Positions 34,409-43,065 of a stretch of 64,000 bases of DNA are shown one piece after another (the stretch's first letter is position 1; every line of letters starts with the position of its first letter). The stretch covers positions 372,001-436,000 of the forward strand of contig OY282456.1 of the NCBI GenBank assembly GCA_958296225.1, written 5' to 3'. The translations under genes and the position numbers were made by a program. The DNA comes from an uncultured Dehalococcoidia bacterium. Its GTDB lineage: Bacteria; Chloroflexota; Dehalococcoidia; Lucifugimonadales; UBA3495. The notes beneath the pieces are model-generated. The model saw only the letters and a program-made list of their open reading frames with translations. It had not been told where the DNA came from and did no database searches.

Positions 34409-35227
34409 TTCATCCTTTGCCGGGTTGACGGATTCAGAATTGACGGATTCCGGGTTGGCGGCAAACTGGTCTCTCGGTATACGAACCTCGCAGACCCAGC
34501 GTCCGCCGCCGTGCAATCCCGAAATCCAGTTGCGCCCGTCGGTCAGCATATACTCCCGATTGGCGGCGATGCCGTCCTTGCCCTCGCCTTCGGGCCAGAG
34601 CGTTCGTACCCGTTCCGCAGCGTTGTCCGGTTTGTCCAGGCTCCGGTTGAGCAGGGCGGCCAGCGCGGTAGCGCCGTCGCTAAATCCGGCCGCCAGCGGC
34701 GTTGATGGCAGGCAGGGTTTGCGTCCGATGAACAGCGGCCGCATCGGTTCGTCCAGCCCGGACGCCAATTCGTCCAGCGTCGGAGATTCATCATCCGGCC
34801 GCAGCCGCAGGGCTACGGTTACGCGCATATCGGCGTAGTAATCCCGGTAGCGTTGATGGGTAAAAGGCCCGCTGCCAGCACCGCCTAATGCGCCTCTGCG
34901 TACATCGGGCGCGCCTCGGGTTGTCCATCCAATTACCCAATGATTGTTCTGCACAAACAGGTCCACCGAGTCGGCCATTTTCACGGTTTGATAATCGGTC
35001 ATCCGCACGCCGCCGGCCGGTTCCCGGTCGATGCGGGCGGCGAACACCAGCCGGTCCTGCAGCCGCTGGTGTCGTTCCCGCTCGATGCGCCGCCAGCCCA
35101 GGGCGTTGGCGAACAGCCCGGTGAGCATTGACGCCGCCGGAAAGGGGCGGATGACGCCCAAGTTGTCGATGGTTTCGCCGCCGAAAGCCAGCAGCGGCGC
35201 TTCCAAGTTGAGGATAAGATGGCGCAT
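34391..35227 (-). CDS. cas5e: Cas5e, Cascade subunit holding the crRNA 5' handle
   Basis: A 278-residue Cas5. MRHLILNLEAPLLAFGGETID, GVIRPFPAASMLTGLFANALGW and DRLVFAARIDREP are the I-E Cas5 hallmarks. The start is 2 bases after the cas7e stop. The last residues have changed: the frame now runs into the MITE and stops at a TAG made by its terminal repeat (GSVAI), where the uninterrupted gene would have ended SQ. The tail also has a short tandem repeat (NPESVNSESVNP). The core is untouched, so function is likely kept. Confidence 0.94.
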   Translation of the reverse strand: MRHLILNLEAPLLAFGGETIDNLGVIRPFPAASMLTGLFANALGWRRIERERHQRLQDRLVFAARIDREPAGGVRMTDYQTVKMADSVDLFVQNNHWVIGWTTRGAPDVRRGALGGAGSGPFTHQRYRDYYADMRVTVALRLRPDDESPTLDELASGLDEPMRPLFIGRKPCLPSTPLAAGFSDGATALAALLNRSLDKPDNAAERVRTLWPEGEGKDGIAANREYMLTDGRNWISGLHGGGRWVCEVRIPRDQFAANPESVNSESVNPAKDEGSVAI

Positions 35228-35229
35228 TG

Positions 35230-36471
35230 CTACCCCCGTACCGTGTCCGCCGTCCAGGTTGCTAAATCATCAAGGCAGAGCCGTTCCGCCAGGGGAATGT
35301 CGCAATCGTCCAGAGACATTACCTGCCGGGTTTCCCGTGCGCCGTAGGCGTCATCCAGCTTTTGCAGATGGACAGTCAGCTTCGCAACAGCGTCATCGAT
35401 GCGGGCCCGGGCCGGACAGCGGAAAGCATTGGCCAGGCTGCGCGGCTGCCGACTACCAGCCTCTACCAGCATCAGGTCGGCATAGCCATAGGGTGCGGTG
35501 GAGCCCAGCTTGGCCCCCGGCGACACGGTGGCAATCAGATGCAGCAGATTGTGAATGACTTGCCCGGCCAGTTCCCGGTCGGCGGTTTCCCAATCGCCGG
35601 CCTCGCAACCCTCCAAGTTGGACACCAACCCCGGCACGTCCACCACCACATAGCCATAAAACAGGCCGGCGGTCAGCTCCATATCGCCGATGTGAGCCGC
35701 GCCGGCGTCCTCATCGGCGCGTTGCAGGTCGTCCACTACGGAGAAATAATCGCTTTCGCTTTCCTCCCGATGCACCGTAAAAGAGTGGGCTACATGGATG
35801 GCGGCGTCGATGTTGGCCCCGGGATCGGAGGTGACCATCCGCCCAAACAGCGCGCCCTCGAGGCCGCCGGGCAATTCGGCTGATTTGCGGAAAGCCTGGA
35901 AATTCCAGCCTTCCTCGCCGCCAAATAGTTGTTCAGCAGCATTTTTAGCGTTTCTCAAATTCCTCAGGGCATTCCCGGTAGCCCGCCTGATTTTTTCGTC
36001 AGTAACTAATAGTCCAGTGGCAAGTTGCCCTGCAACAGTAGCGTCCTCCGGGGATTCGGCGCAGATTGTTTTGGCCCGTGAGTGCAGGTATTCCACTTCG
36101 GGCAAGCCCAATAGGAGGGGCTGTCGTCCAGTTTCCGTCGTGCCGCTATCGCCGTAGATTTCAACATTGAAAGCGTTCCCTACTGCGGTTAGCACTTCAT
36201 CGCTGATATTGCCGGCAATGCGCAGTGGGTCAATCACTTCGCGGTCGACCACATTACGGGAACGCACCGCTTCCGTCGTACTGACAATGTTACGCAAGGA
36301 AAACTCATCCTGCGCCACCCGCCAGTGCCGCTTCAGGCACTGCGACGAGATGCGGGTACGCACCGCGCCTCCGAACTGCATCCGCTTGGCAAGGCCGGAA
36401 TCATCCCGGTTCAGCAGCGCCGCCGGGTAGGAATGCAGAGTGTGGATTTGCAAAAATCGTGGGGTTGTCAT
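35230..36471 (-). CDS. cas7e: Cas7e (Cse4/CasC), Cascade backbone
   Basis: About 413 residues. FLQIHTLHSYPAALLNRDDSGLAKR, GGAVRTRISSQCLKRHWR and GLFYGYVVVDVPGLVSNLEG identify Cse4. Six copies coat the crRNA in Cascade. The start at 36471 follows AGGAGA at a good distance; the longer frame upstream lies inside cse2 and is not conserved in type. The gene sits 22 bases after cse2 and 2 bases before cas5e. Confidence 0.95.
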   Translation of the reverse strand: MTTPRFLQIHTLHSYPAALLNRDDSGLAKRMQFGGAVRTRISSQCLKRHWRVAQDEFSLRNIVSTTEAVRSRNVVDREVIDPLRIAGNISDEVLTAVGNAFNVEIYGDSGTTETGRQPLLLGLPEVEYLHSRAKTICAESPEDATVAGQLATGLLVTDEKIRRATGNALRNLRNAKNAAEQLFGGEEGWNFQAFRKSAELPGGLEGALFGRMVTSDPGANIDAAIHVAHSFTVHREESESDYFSVVDDLQRADEDAGAAHIGDMELTAGLFYGYVVVDVPGLVSNLEGCEAGDWETADRELAGQVIHNLLHLIATVSPGAKLGSTAPYGYADLMLVEAGSRQPRSLANAFRCPARARIDDAVAKLTVHLQKLDDAYGARETRQVMSLDDCDIPLAERLCLDDLATWTADTVRG

Positions 36472-36493
36472 CGCGGTATCTCCTTGAACCTGA

Positions 36494-37123
36494 TTAGCTG
36501 TTTGCATTGTCGGATTGTACGGTCGCCCGCCGTTTGGCTTGGTAGTAATCGCGGGCCAGACGGCGGCGGGATGCTTCTGCGGCCTCTTCGTTGTAATCGG
36601 CGTTGCGGATAAAGTTCGCCATTTCCCACCAGTTGAAAGTAACGCCGGCGGAGGCTGCCATCCGAAACATCCGCGCCAGCAGGACGCGCAGCATATCCTC
36701 CCGTGCGTTGAGCAGGCGATTGAACCGCATTTCACTGTAAAACCCTGTTTGACGGGCGCTTTCGTTACCGAGATACAGCGCGCGTCCTACGGGCATCCCC
36801 GGGCTATGCGCCGACCGGCTGGCCAAGTCGGCGCCGGCGGTGCGGGTCATCAGGGCGATGCCGTGTAGAATCAGCGCCCACTTTCGTTCTACGGCACGGT
36901 TGGAATTATCCAGCAAATCCCGGCTGGCCAGCAGACGCCAGAGGACGGCCGGGGCATCGGTGTCCGGGTCAATACGGCGCAACTCGGCCAGGTCGCCGCG
37001 CTGGAAATGTTCCAGCGCCATCTCCCATGCGAAGTAGCCGGCGTGGTCGCCCCAAGTCAAGGGGCGATCTTGCCCCGTTGCCGTTTCCGGGGCAACAGCG
37101 GTGGGCGCGCTAGTCATCATCAT
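36494..37123 (-). CDS. cse2: Cse2 (Cas11e, CasB), Cascade small subunit
   Basis: About 208 residues. An ATGATGATG run follows AAGGAG; the third ATG (37117) is best spaced. The helical fold shows in GRALYLGNESARQTGFYSEMRFNRLL and LRVLLARMFRMAAS, both typical of Cse2. It stabilises the target-strand displacement in Cascade as a dimer. It overlaps the cse1 stop, so the two are coupled. Confidence 0.93.
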   Translation of the reverse strand: MMMTSAPTAVAPETATGQDRPLTWGDHAGYFAWEMALEHFQRGDLAELRRIDPDTDAPAVLWRLLASRDLLDNSNRAVERKWALILHGIALMTRTAGADLASRSAHSPGMPVGRALYLGNESARQTGFYSEMRFNRLLNAREDMLRVLLARMFRMAASAGVTFNWWEMANFIRNADYNEEAAEASRRRLARDYYQAKRRATVQSDNANS

Positions 37124-38672
37124 CTCCTTGCGGCGCGAACAGGGCCGCCAGCCGGCCGTCATTCCGTATGCGTCCCTCAAACAGCCCCTGGGCATTGGCG
37201 CGGGCCTCATAGCGCAACATAGCCGGGCAGGGCAGCGAGTCGGTAGCGTCCTGTAGGATGCCCCGCGCCTTACGCAGTAGGAAATCTCGTCGCCAATCGT
37301 TGCGGATGAGTTCCCGCTTTACCCGGTCGTCAACCTCAAATTCCGCCTGCAAGTCGTCAAAGAAGTCGGCGTCCACGATTTCGTCCAGCCGGTTCAGCCA
37401 GGGCCGCGCCAACTGGCGCTGCTCCGGGCGGCTGGTATTGGCGGAATCCCCGCGTGCGGCAAAGGTTGCGATAGCGTGGCTGAGGATGCGCTGTACGGCG
37501 CCAACGTCGTCAACGCGGTCTTTGGCGAGTTCACCGAGTTGCTGCGTTCCGTTGCGACGGCCAATCATCCGCACCACGCCGTGCCGCAGCGGTATGACGC
37601 GCTCGTAATAGCCCTCGGTTTTGCCTTGCCCACGCACCATTGCGCGCGCTACCAACTGCATCCCACTTCGCTCATCCGGAGCCAGGTTCATCAGGGGCGG
37701 CAGTTGGAACTTGCTGGCATCCAGATAGTCAACGACCCGCTTGTAAGTGAAGCCGCCGTTGGGCATGGTCAACGCCTTTTCGCCTTTCTTGTCCCGCCGG
37801 TCAATCGGCGTCCAGGGATCATCAGTGATGCCTTTGCTGGTTTTGGCATCAATGCGGGCCGATTTGGAACTGGTTCGGATTGCGTACAGTCGCCCGTCCC
37901 GGTCGGAGCGCATACGGACGCGCCGGCACACTTCAATATATAGCTTTGCCAGACGTTCCAGCGTTAGCCCTTCGGCTGCCGTCCCATCCCAAGGCAGAGT
38001 CCAAAGCAGGGTATGTCCGCTATTGGACAGCAGCGATGAATGATGTTCCAGCAGGGCGACAATATCGCGACGCACGTGCGCGCCGGGGCGCGTCGATGGC
38101 GTCAACGAAAACGCCGGCCGGCTGCCCAACCCGCCGTTCATACGGGATATGCCGTAATTGCCGGCGCCGCCGAAACCCTCCATAGTCTGCAAGCTGACCA
38201 GCGCAAAAAGCCAGTCGTCCGCGCTGGCATCCGCAATCACCGCCGACTTGAGGTCGTGATTCTTGGAGGTAACCAGCATATCCAGGTCGTCCGGCGTAGC
38301 GACCGTATTCTTGTACTCGGCCAACTTGCCGGCAGACTTGGCCGGCGGCTGCATAAAGGCCGGCTTGGTGATGTCGTCAACCACCAGTTGCCACGGTTCG
38401 TCGTCGGGCCAATCGGGCGTCAACCCCCGTATCAGATTGGCCCATGCGTCGGCATCATCGGGGGGAGAGCTTGCGCCGCCCCGGTGCATCGCCATTGCCC
38501 CCAGCTGCACTAGAAAAGCGTGCCAGGAATGACGCGGGTACGGGCGCAACCCCGGAAAGGCAGTCACTTCGTCCGCCATCAGCGTGGCGTACACCTCCGG
38601 CAGCGATGCCCGGATGCCGGGGCCGGCGGCGGTGTCCATTCTGATGATAGGTTCAGTTAGAATGTTGAGCAT
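37110..38672 (-). CDS. cse1: Cse1 (Cas8e, CasA), PAM-recognising large subunit
   Basis: A 520-residue Cse1. LPEVYATLMADEVTAFPGLRPYPRHSWHAFL, PAFMQPP, VTSKNHDLKS and MEGFGGAGNYGISRMNGG are its conserved blocks; the C-terminal four-helix bundle follows. It reads the PAM and recruits Cas3. It opens the Cascade operon cse1-cse2-cas7e-cas5e-cas6e-cas1-cas2 on the minus strand, with AGGAG 10 bases before the ATG and a promoter candidate upstream. In most I-E loci cas3 is adjacent; here a mini-CRISPR and hicAB intervene. Confidence 0.95.
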   Translation of the reverse strand: MLNILTEPIIRMDTAAGPGIRASLPEVYATLMADEVTAFPGLRPYPRHSWHAFLVQLGAMAMHRGGASSPPDDADAWANLIRGLTPDWPDDEPWQLVVDDITKPAFMQPPAKSAGKLAEYKNTVATPDDLDMLVTSKNHDLKSAVIADASADDWLFALVSLQTMEGFGGAGNYGISRMNGGLGSRPAFSLTPSTRPGAHVRRDIVALLEHHSSLLSNSGHTLLWTLPWDGTAAEGLTLERLAKLYIEVCRRVRMRSDRDGRLYAIRTSSKSARIDAKTSKGITDDPWTPIDRRDKKGEKALTMPNGGFTYKRVVDYLDASKFQLPPLMNLAPDERSGMQLVARAMVRGQGKTEGYYERVIPLRHGVVRMIGRRNGTQQLGELAKDRVDDVGAVQRILSHAIATFAARGDSANTSRPEQRQLARPWLNRLDEIVDADFFDDLQAEFEVDDRVKRELIRNDWRRDFLLRKARGILQDATDSLPCPAMLRYEARANAQGLFEGRIRNDGRLAALFAPQGDDDD

Positions 38673-38738
38673 AGCCCAAGCGCTCCTGTTTGCGAAAATT
38701 TGAGCGGCACATAGTTTCTACAATATGCGTCCGCTATT

Positions 38739-38744
38739 TGTCAA
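38739..38744 (-). promoter_or_regulatory. Putative -35 box of the Cascade operon
   Basis: TTGACA on the minus strand lies 67 bases before the cse1 start, followed after 13-16 bases by TATTGT or TTGTAG. The -10 is weak, but this is the only consensus -35 in the gap. Confidence 0.4.
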
Positions 38745-39096
38745 GCCCTGCTGCCCCCGCTACAAACAGTCCGGGTAGCAAACCCAACTGGTAGCCATGC
38801 GCGGTGTTCCGGGGTGGCTGTGTCCGTTGCATATCAAACACCCGCAACGCGCGCAAATCCGACGGGCGCGCATGGCGCAGCGGTAATAATCGCAGATGTG
38901 CGATTGGGCAGTGGGCAGCGTAAATGCTATAATTGCCATTGAGACTTCCTGATTCTGCGGTGCCTAGCCGACTTGCGGGTGGTTTCACGTCCTCGCCGGG
39001 ATGGTCCCCCGACGAGGGCTGTTGCAAGTAGCCTACCAAAGCTATGCACAATGGTCAAGCCATTGGGACGTACTAGTTATAACCAACCTCGGCCTT
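38745..39096. other. Gene-free stretch between cse1 and the mini-CRISPR
   Basis: A 105-residue minus-strand frame here has no recognisable domain and no ribosome site, so I do not call it. The region may contain the leader for the mini-array and a promoter toward hicA. I see no repeat until the half repeat ending at 39110. Confidence 0.4.
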
Positions 39097-39280
39097 ATCG
39101 GGGATAGACCCTAGTAAGTCCCCATCGCTGGCGGTTCCCCCGCACACGCGGGGTTAATTTAACCAGATTGGCCAGCTGCTCAACCTGCCGCGCGGTTCCC
39201 CCGCACACGCGGGGTTAATCTCCGAACCGGCGTTGCCAGCCCGAACCGACGAAAGGTTCCCCCGCACACGCGGGGTTAAT
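39097..39280 (+). CRISPR. Mini-CRISPR: half repeat plus three full repeats, directly before hicA
   Basis: Three repeats start at 39133, 39194 and 39255, exactly 61 bases apart, with two full spacers. On the plus strand they begin GGTTCCCCCGCACACGCGG and end GGTTAAT(C/T), whereas the main array in the same orientation ends GGATAGACC. Before them a half copy CGGGGATAGACC (39099-39110) does match the main-array end, with a shortened 22-base gap. The orientation is opposite to the main array, toward hicA, whose ATG lies a few bases after the third repeat. Confidence 0.9.
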
Positions 39281-39285
39281 CTATA

Positions 39286-39531
39286 ATGGAGACCGTCCCT
39301 GAAATTCTGCGTCGGTTGCGCGCCAATCCGAAAGGCGTGCGCTTCGCTGACCTGGCCGGGATTTGCGACCGTTTCTTTGGGGAGCCTCGCCAGCAAGGTT
39401 CCAGCCATCGGGTGTACCGGATGCCGTGGCCCGGCGACCCGAGGGTGAACATCCAGAATGACCGGGGTATGGCGAAAGCCTATCAGGTGCGGCAAGTTAT
39501 CAGAGCGATTGAACGGCTGGAAGGTATGTGA
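39286..39531 (+). CDS. hicA: HicA-type mRNA interferase toxin
   Basis: An 81-residue protein. QQGSSHRVYRMPWPGDPRVNIQ holds the catalytic His of HicA, and the end KAYQVRQVIRAIERLEG is the usual last helix. HicA is a small dsRBD-fold ribonuclease that cuts mRNA. The ATG begins 5-6 bases after the third mini-CRISPR repeat, so any ribosome site must lie in the repeat itself (CGGGG). The N-terminus is a little longer than in minimal HicA proteins. It overlaps hicB. Confidence 0.85.
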   Translation: METVPEILRRLRANPKGVRFADLAGICDRFFGEPRQQGSSHRVYRMPWPGDPRVNIQNDRGMAKAYQVRQVIRAIERLEGM

Positions 39532-39860
39532 TGACCGACCACTATACTTACCGCGTCACCTGGTCGGGCGAGGATGACGAATACGTGGGGTTGTGTGCCG
39601 AATTCCCCTCCCTGAGCTGGCTGGCGTTAACGCCTGACGAAGCGTTTTCCGGCATCCGGCGGCTGGTTTCCGAATCACTCGCCGCTCTGGCAGCTGACGG
39701 CGAGGCAGCGCCGCAGCCGTTGGCCGACCAGCCGTACAGCGGAAGGTTTATGGTGAGCGTGCCGCCGGAAGTGCATCGCGCTCTGGCCCGGCAGGCGGCG
39801 GAAGCAGGCATCAGCCTGAACCGACTGGTCAGCGCGCGCCTGGCCAACGATACCTGTTGA
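39531..39860 (+). CDS. hicB: HicB-type antitoxin with ribbon-helix-helix C-terminus
   Basis: About 109 residues; ATG 39531 overlaps the hicA stop (TGATG) after GGAAGG. The N-terminal part (YRVTWSGEDDEYVGLCAEFPSLSWLALTPDEAFSGIRRLV) is the partial RNase-H-like HicB fold that blocks HicA; the C-terminal part (RFMVSVPPEVHRALARQAAEAGISLNRLVSARLA) is a DNA-binding ribbon-helix-helix, so it probably represses its own promoter. The pair is complete and on the opposite strand to the cas genes that flank it. Confidence 0.88.
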   Translation: MTDHYTYRVTWSGEDDEYVGLCAEFPSLSWLALTPDEAFSGIRRLVSESLAALAADGEAAPQPLADQPYSGRFMVSVPPEVHRALARQAAEAGISLNRLVSARLANDTC

Positions 39861-39963
39861 CACCCCCCTCAACAGCATTTGCATCCTGGCGATTGCATCC
39901 CCTTAACTGCAATTACTGTAATCCAGGCAAAATTGCCGGTCAACCATTCCAACCGGCGCTTGC

Positions 39964-42600
39964 CTACGCCTGCCGCAGCCCCAGCCGGTCGTAGCGGAAC
40001 TGCCGGCCGCCGATGCCAAACTCAAACGCGCCGTCGCTCTCTTCCGGCGCCACCGGCTGCTCGGGTATTTCTGCGCCCCCCAGCCAGCGCAGGGGCATTG
40101 CCAGTCGGTCAATTGGGGATGCGTCAAAGGGGCTGGACGGCGGCGGGTTAAAGGTGATTTCAACGCGCTCGTCGCCCAGGCGGGTGCGGATGCGTTCCTC
40201 GTTGTCGGGGAAAACCACCTCCCGGTTGTCGGTAAAGAACGACTTGCCGAACCGGATAACGTGCCTTTGCGCCGTTTGGCGGTCGGCGATGTGGCCGCCT
40301 TCCGTGTTGACGGCGTGGGCCTGCCATTCCTCGCCAAAAGCAGCGGTGATTTTGTCCAGCGCAGTGGAGTGGGTAGCCCGTTCCACCAGCCGCCGGTTCA
40401 TCTCCGGTATCCGCCATTGCGGGTGATCGCCAATCAGCTGCCGCGTGGCCTCCAGGATGTGCAGGCTGCGGTACACGCCGCCGTGAGGGCCCAGCCCGTT
40501 GGCGGGCGGGCCGCCGGATTTCAGCAGCGGCGCCAGGTCGCCGTCCGGCGGCGTTAGCACGATGCAGGTCGGCTTGCAGCAGTCTGTTGGACGAGTATTC
40601 CAGGAGTGCCGGTGCAGCCGCCCGATGCGTTGCAGCAGCACGTCCGCCGGGCAGAGGTCGGTAATCAGCAAGTCGGCGTCAATGTCCAGCGACTGCTCCA
40701 AAGTTTGCGTCCCCACCACGATGACGCCGCAGTCCGGACGCTTGCCATCCTTGCCCAGCAGCGTCTCAACCTGATTGTCCAGCTGGCGGCGGTCGCCGGG
40801 CGCAAACCGCCCGTGATGCAGCGTTGGTATATGCTCAACGGCAAACAGCAGTCCAGCATCCGCATCGCCGGCCCGCTTTGCCAACGCCTGCTGCGTACTG
40901 ACGGCATAGCCGACGGTGTTGCGAACTACCAGGACTTTGGCCCCGGCGCGGGCGGCGTCCAGCGCGCGACAGGCCACGCCGGCGAAGTCGTGCATCTCCG
41001 GTGTGGCGCTGATGTCCACCACCTTGTCCTGCCCGTTTTCGCCGGCGCCGGCCACTCCCGACGCCGTGCTGACGGTGGGATAATCCGTGCTGATAGCATC
41101 GGCCAGTGATGCCGGGTTGTCATTGCCCCGCCCTAGCCATCGCTCCCGCGCCACCGATCCCAGCGTGGCCGATATCAGCAGCGCATAGCCGCCGGCCCCG
41201 GTGTGCGCCGCCAGCAGCCGTTGCAAAACCACGCTCATATACACGTCCGAGGCGTGCACCTCGTCCACCACCAGCAGGTTGCGCGCCAGGCTGGACGACC
41301 GCAAGTGCGCGTTCTTGACCTGCAACGCCCCCAGCATCGCCTGGTCAACGGTGCCCACGGCGATTTGCGCGGTGAGAAACTTCTTGGGCCGCTCGGCCGC
41401 CCACGGCAACCCACGGTCATAATGACCGTCGTGGCTGCTGTCGTACCCGGCCGAGTAATCCGGCAGCCCGCCGCCGGCGTCATAGCCCGGCACGGCCAGC
41501 ACTACATCCGGGCGGCATCCGTCGGGAAACAGATTAGCGACGAACCGCGCAACCCGCCCGTGAATCTGCACCGCGGCGGCGCGGGTGGGCAGGGCAAAGT
41601 ACATCCCGTCCACCAGGCCGTCGGCGTACATCAGGGCAAACCGCCAGAGGGCCGCCTCCGTTTTGCCGGAGCCGGTTTCCGATTCGATGATGACCACCGG
41701 CGCATCCAGCGGCGTATCCTGCGCCGCCTGCTGGATGGCGTTGGGACTGGCGAAGTCAAACAGACTGTCAAAATCGGGAACGCCAACGCCGGCGAAAGCC
41801 CCCCGCTGCGCCGCTAGATTCAGGCCAACTTCGTTGACGGCAATCTGCGCCCGTTCCCGCGCCCGGCCGATGTAGTCGTCATCCGGCGTGTCAACGTAGG
41901 GAAACCACGCTTTTTCGTTAGACCCAATCCAGTCGGCCAGGTTGCACAGCCCTAGAAAATGATGCTGGAACTCCGGCGCCGACGGCAGCGGCGAACCGCC
42001 CGGCGCAAAAGCCGCCGGGAACCACTCCCGCAGCCGCCGCCCCATACCGGCCACGAACTCCGACGGGTTCAGCTCCCCGTAGGCACGCCAGATTGCGGGG
42101 TGCTTGTCAATCCTGGAATTATCCAGCGGCAATGGCCGCCCGTGATGGGAAAGCGTCGCCAGCAGCAGCCCGCACACCGTCTCCCCGTCGCGGTCGTCCC
42201 ACGCCAGAAAATCGTCCCACCATCCCAGAGCGTCAAAGAACCAGCCGGCGGTTTCATAATCAGCGTCGGTCAGCACCGGCATCAGATGGTCGGTATGGCC
42301 CGCCCGGGGCCGCCACCGGGTAGCAAAGTCGGCATCAAGCCAGATGCGGGTCTGAAAGCCGATGTTCACCTTGCCGATGTCGTGCAGGGCGGCGAACACG
42401 CACAGCCGGGCCGCCGTGGCGTCGTCCAGCGCATCCCGTCCGCCGGAACGCGCCAGCCGCTGGCGGATGGTGGGCTGGCATAGCAGCGCCTCAAAGCAGG
42501 CGCCCACGTCCGCCAGGTGGTGTTCCAGGAGATGGATGCGGGCCTGGTCATTACGGTCAGATTTTGCCCAGAACCGGCGGATGTAGGTATTTGTCCGCAT
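39964..42600 (-). CDS. cas3: Cas3 nuclease-helicase
   Basis: About 878 residues, with the start at MRTNTYIRRFWAKS after GGGAG. The HD nuclease domain shows LLEHHLADVG and FAALHDIGKVNIGFQ; the helicase has Walker A ESETGSGKTEAALW, motif II VVDEVHASDVYM, LLISATLGS and TQTLEQSLDIDADLLITD. It degrades DNA marked by Cascade. It lies upstream of the Cascade operon on the same strand but is separated by about 1.3 kb that holds hicAB and the mini-CRISPR. An orphan degenerate repeat lies in its 5' region. Confidence 0.96.
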   Translation of the reverse strand: MRTNTYIRRFWAKSDRNDQARIHLLEHHLADVGACFEALLCQPTIRQRLARSGGRDALDDATAARLCVFAALHDIGKVNIGFQTRIWLDADFATRWRPRAGHTDHLMPVLTDADYETAGWFFDALGWWDDFLAWDDRDGETVCGLLLATLSHHGRPLPLDNSRIDKHPAIWRAYGELNPSEFVAGMGRRLREWFPAAFAPGGSPLPSAPEFQHHFLGLCNLADWIGSNEKAWFPYVDTPDDDYIGRARERAQIAVNEVGLNLAAQRGAFAGVGVPDFDSLFDFASPNAIQQAAQDTPLDAPVVIIESETGSGKTEAALWRFALMYADGLVDGMYFALPTRAAAVQIHGRVARFVANLFPDGCRPDVVLAVPGYDAGGGLPDYSAGYDSSHDGHYDRGLPWAAERPKKFLTAQIAVGTVDQAMLGALQVKNAHLRSSSLARNLLVVDEVHASDVYMSVVLQRLLAAHTGAGGYALLISATLGSVARERWLGRGNDNPASLADAISTDYPTVSTASGVAGAGENGQDKVVDISATPEMHDFAGVACRALDAARAGAKVLVVRNTVGYAVSTQQALAKRAGDADAGLLFAVEHIPTLHHGRFAPGDRRQLDNQVETLLGKDGKRPDCGVIVVGTQTLEQSLDIDADLLITDLCPADVLLQRIGRLHRHSWNTRPTDCCKPTCIVLTPPDGDLAPLLKSGGPPANGLGPHGGVYRSLHILEATRQLIGDHPQWRIPEMNRRLVERATHSTALDKITAAFGEEWQAHAVNTEGGHIADRQTAQRHVIRFGKSFFTDNREVVFPDNEERIRTRLGDERVEITFNPPPSSPFDASPIDRLAMPLRWLGGAEIPEQPVAPEESDGAFEFGIGGRQFRYDRLGLRQA

Positions 42601-42629
42601 ATGACGCTCCCAAATTTGTGACTGGCTAG

Positions 42630-42658
42630 GGTCTATCACTGCGTATACGGGGGAAACC
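42630..42658. repeat. Orphan degenerate CRISPR repeat upstream of cas3
   Basis: GGTCTATCACTGCG followed by TATACGGGGGAAACC resembles the array repeat with several substitutions. It lies about 30 bases before the cas3 start, over the likely 5' untranslated region. No second copy is seen at 61 bases. Confidence 0.65.
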
Positions 42659-43065
42659 GCGAAGGTGCGGCGGGTTGTAGCGTGCTCATTCTCAGGGCAT
42701 TAGGGTATTGGGTAATTTGGTATTCTCGCCAGCCGGCATATCGGTTGCCGTCCATTCATACTCGTAATCGTCAGAGTACGAGTTGCTGTAGATTTCAGGG
42801 TCGCCGGGCATGATGATTCCGTCTCTCAGAGCTTTGCTACGACATAGTTGATGGTACGGCGCATCCAACCGAATTCTGCGGAAGTTTTCCAGATGATTTG
42901 GACTGGAGTCCGATGCTCGTACCGGGATTCGATGGACATTTGCGCTACGTTGCGCGTTCGCTGATTCCCCCGTTGCTGGGTGGAGTATATCCATTTTGGT
43001 GGATGGGCAAATAAGATTTTGTCCGACCGTCTGGGCCAGTGGAGGTGGATTTGCAGGCCCCGCTA
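42659..43065. other. Stretch without a recognised gene
   Basis: A 129-residue minus-strand frame (42692-43081) is present, but it has odd composition, no family resemblance and no ribosome site. It could be the tail of the decayed gene at 43066-43411. Nothing else is visible. Confidence 0.35.

Noticed and set aside
38734..39051. 105-residue minus-strand frame upstream of cse1
   Set aside because: No ribosome site, no family pattern, and it overlaps the likely promoter of the Cascade operon.
39161..39254. Mini-CRISPR spacers matching the hicAB genes
   Set aside because: By eye I found only short scattered identity, not a convincing target; an alignment would be needed.
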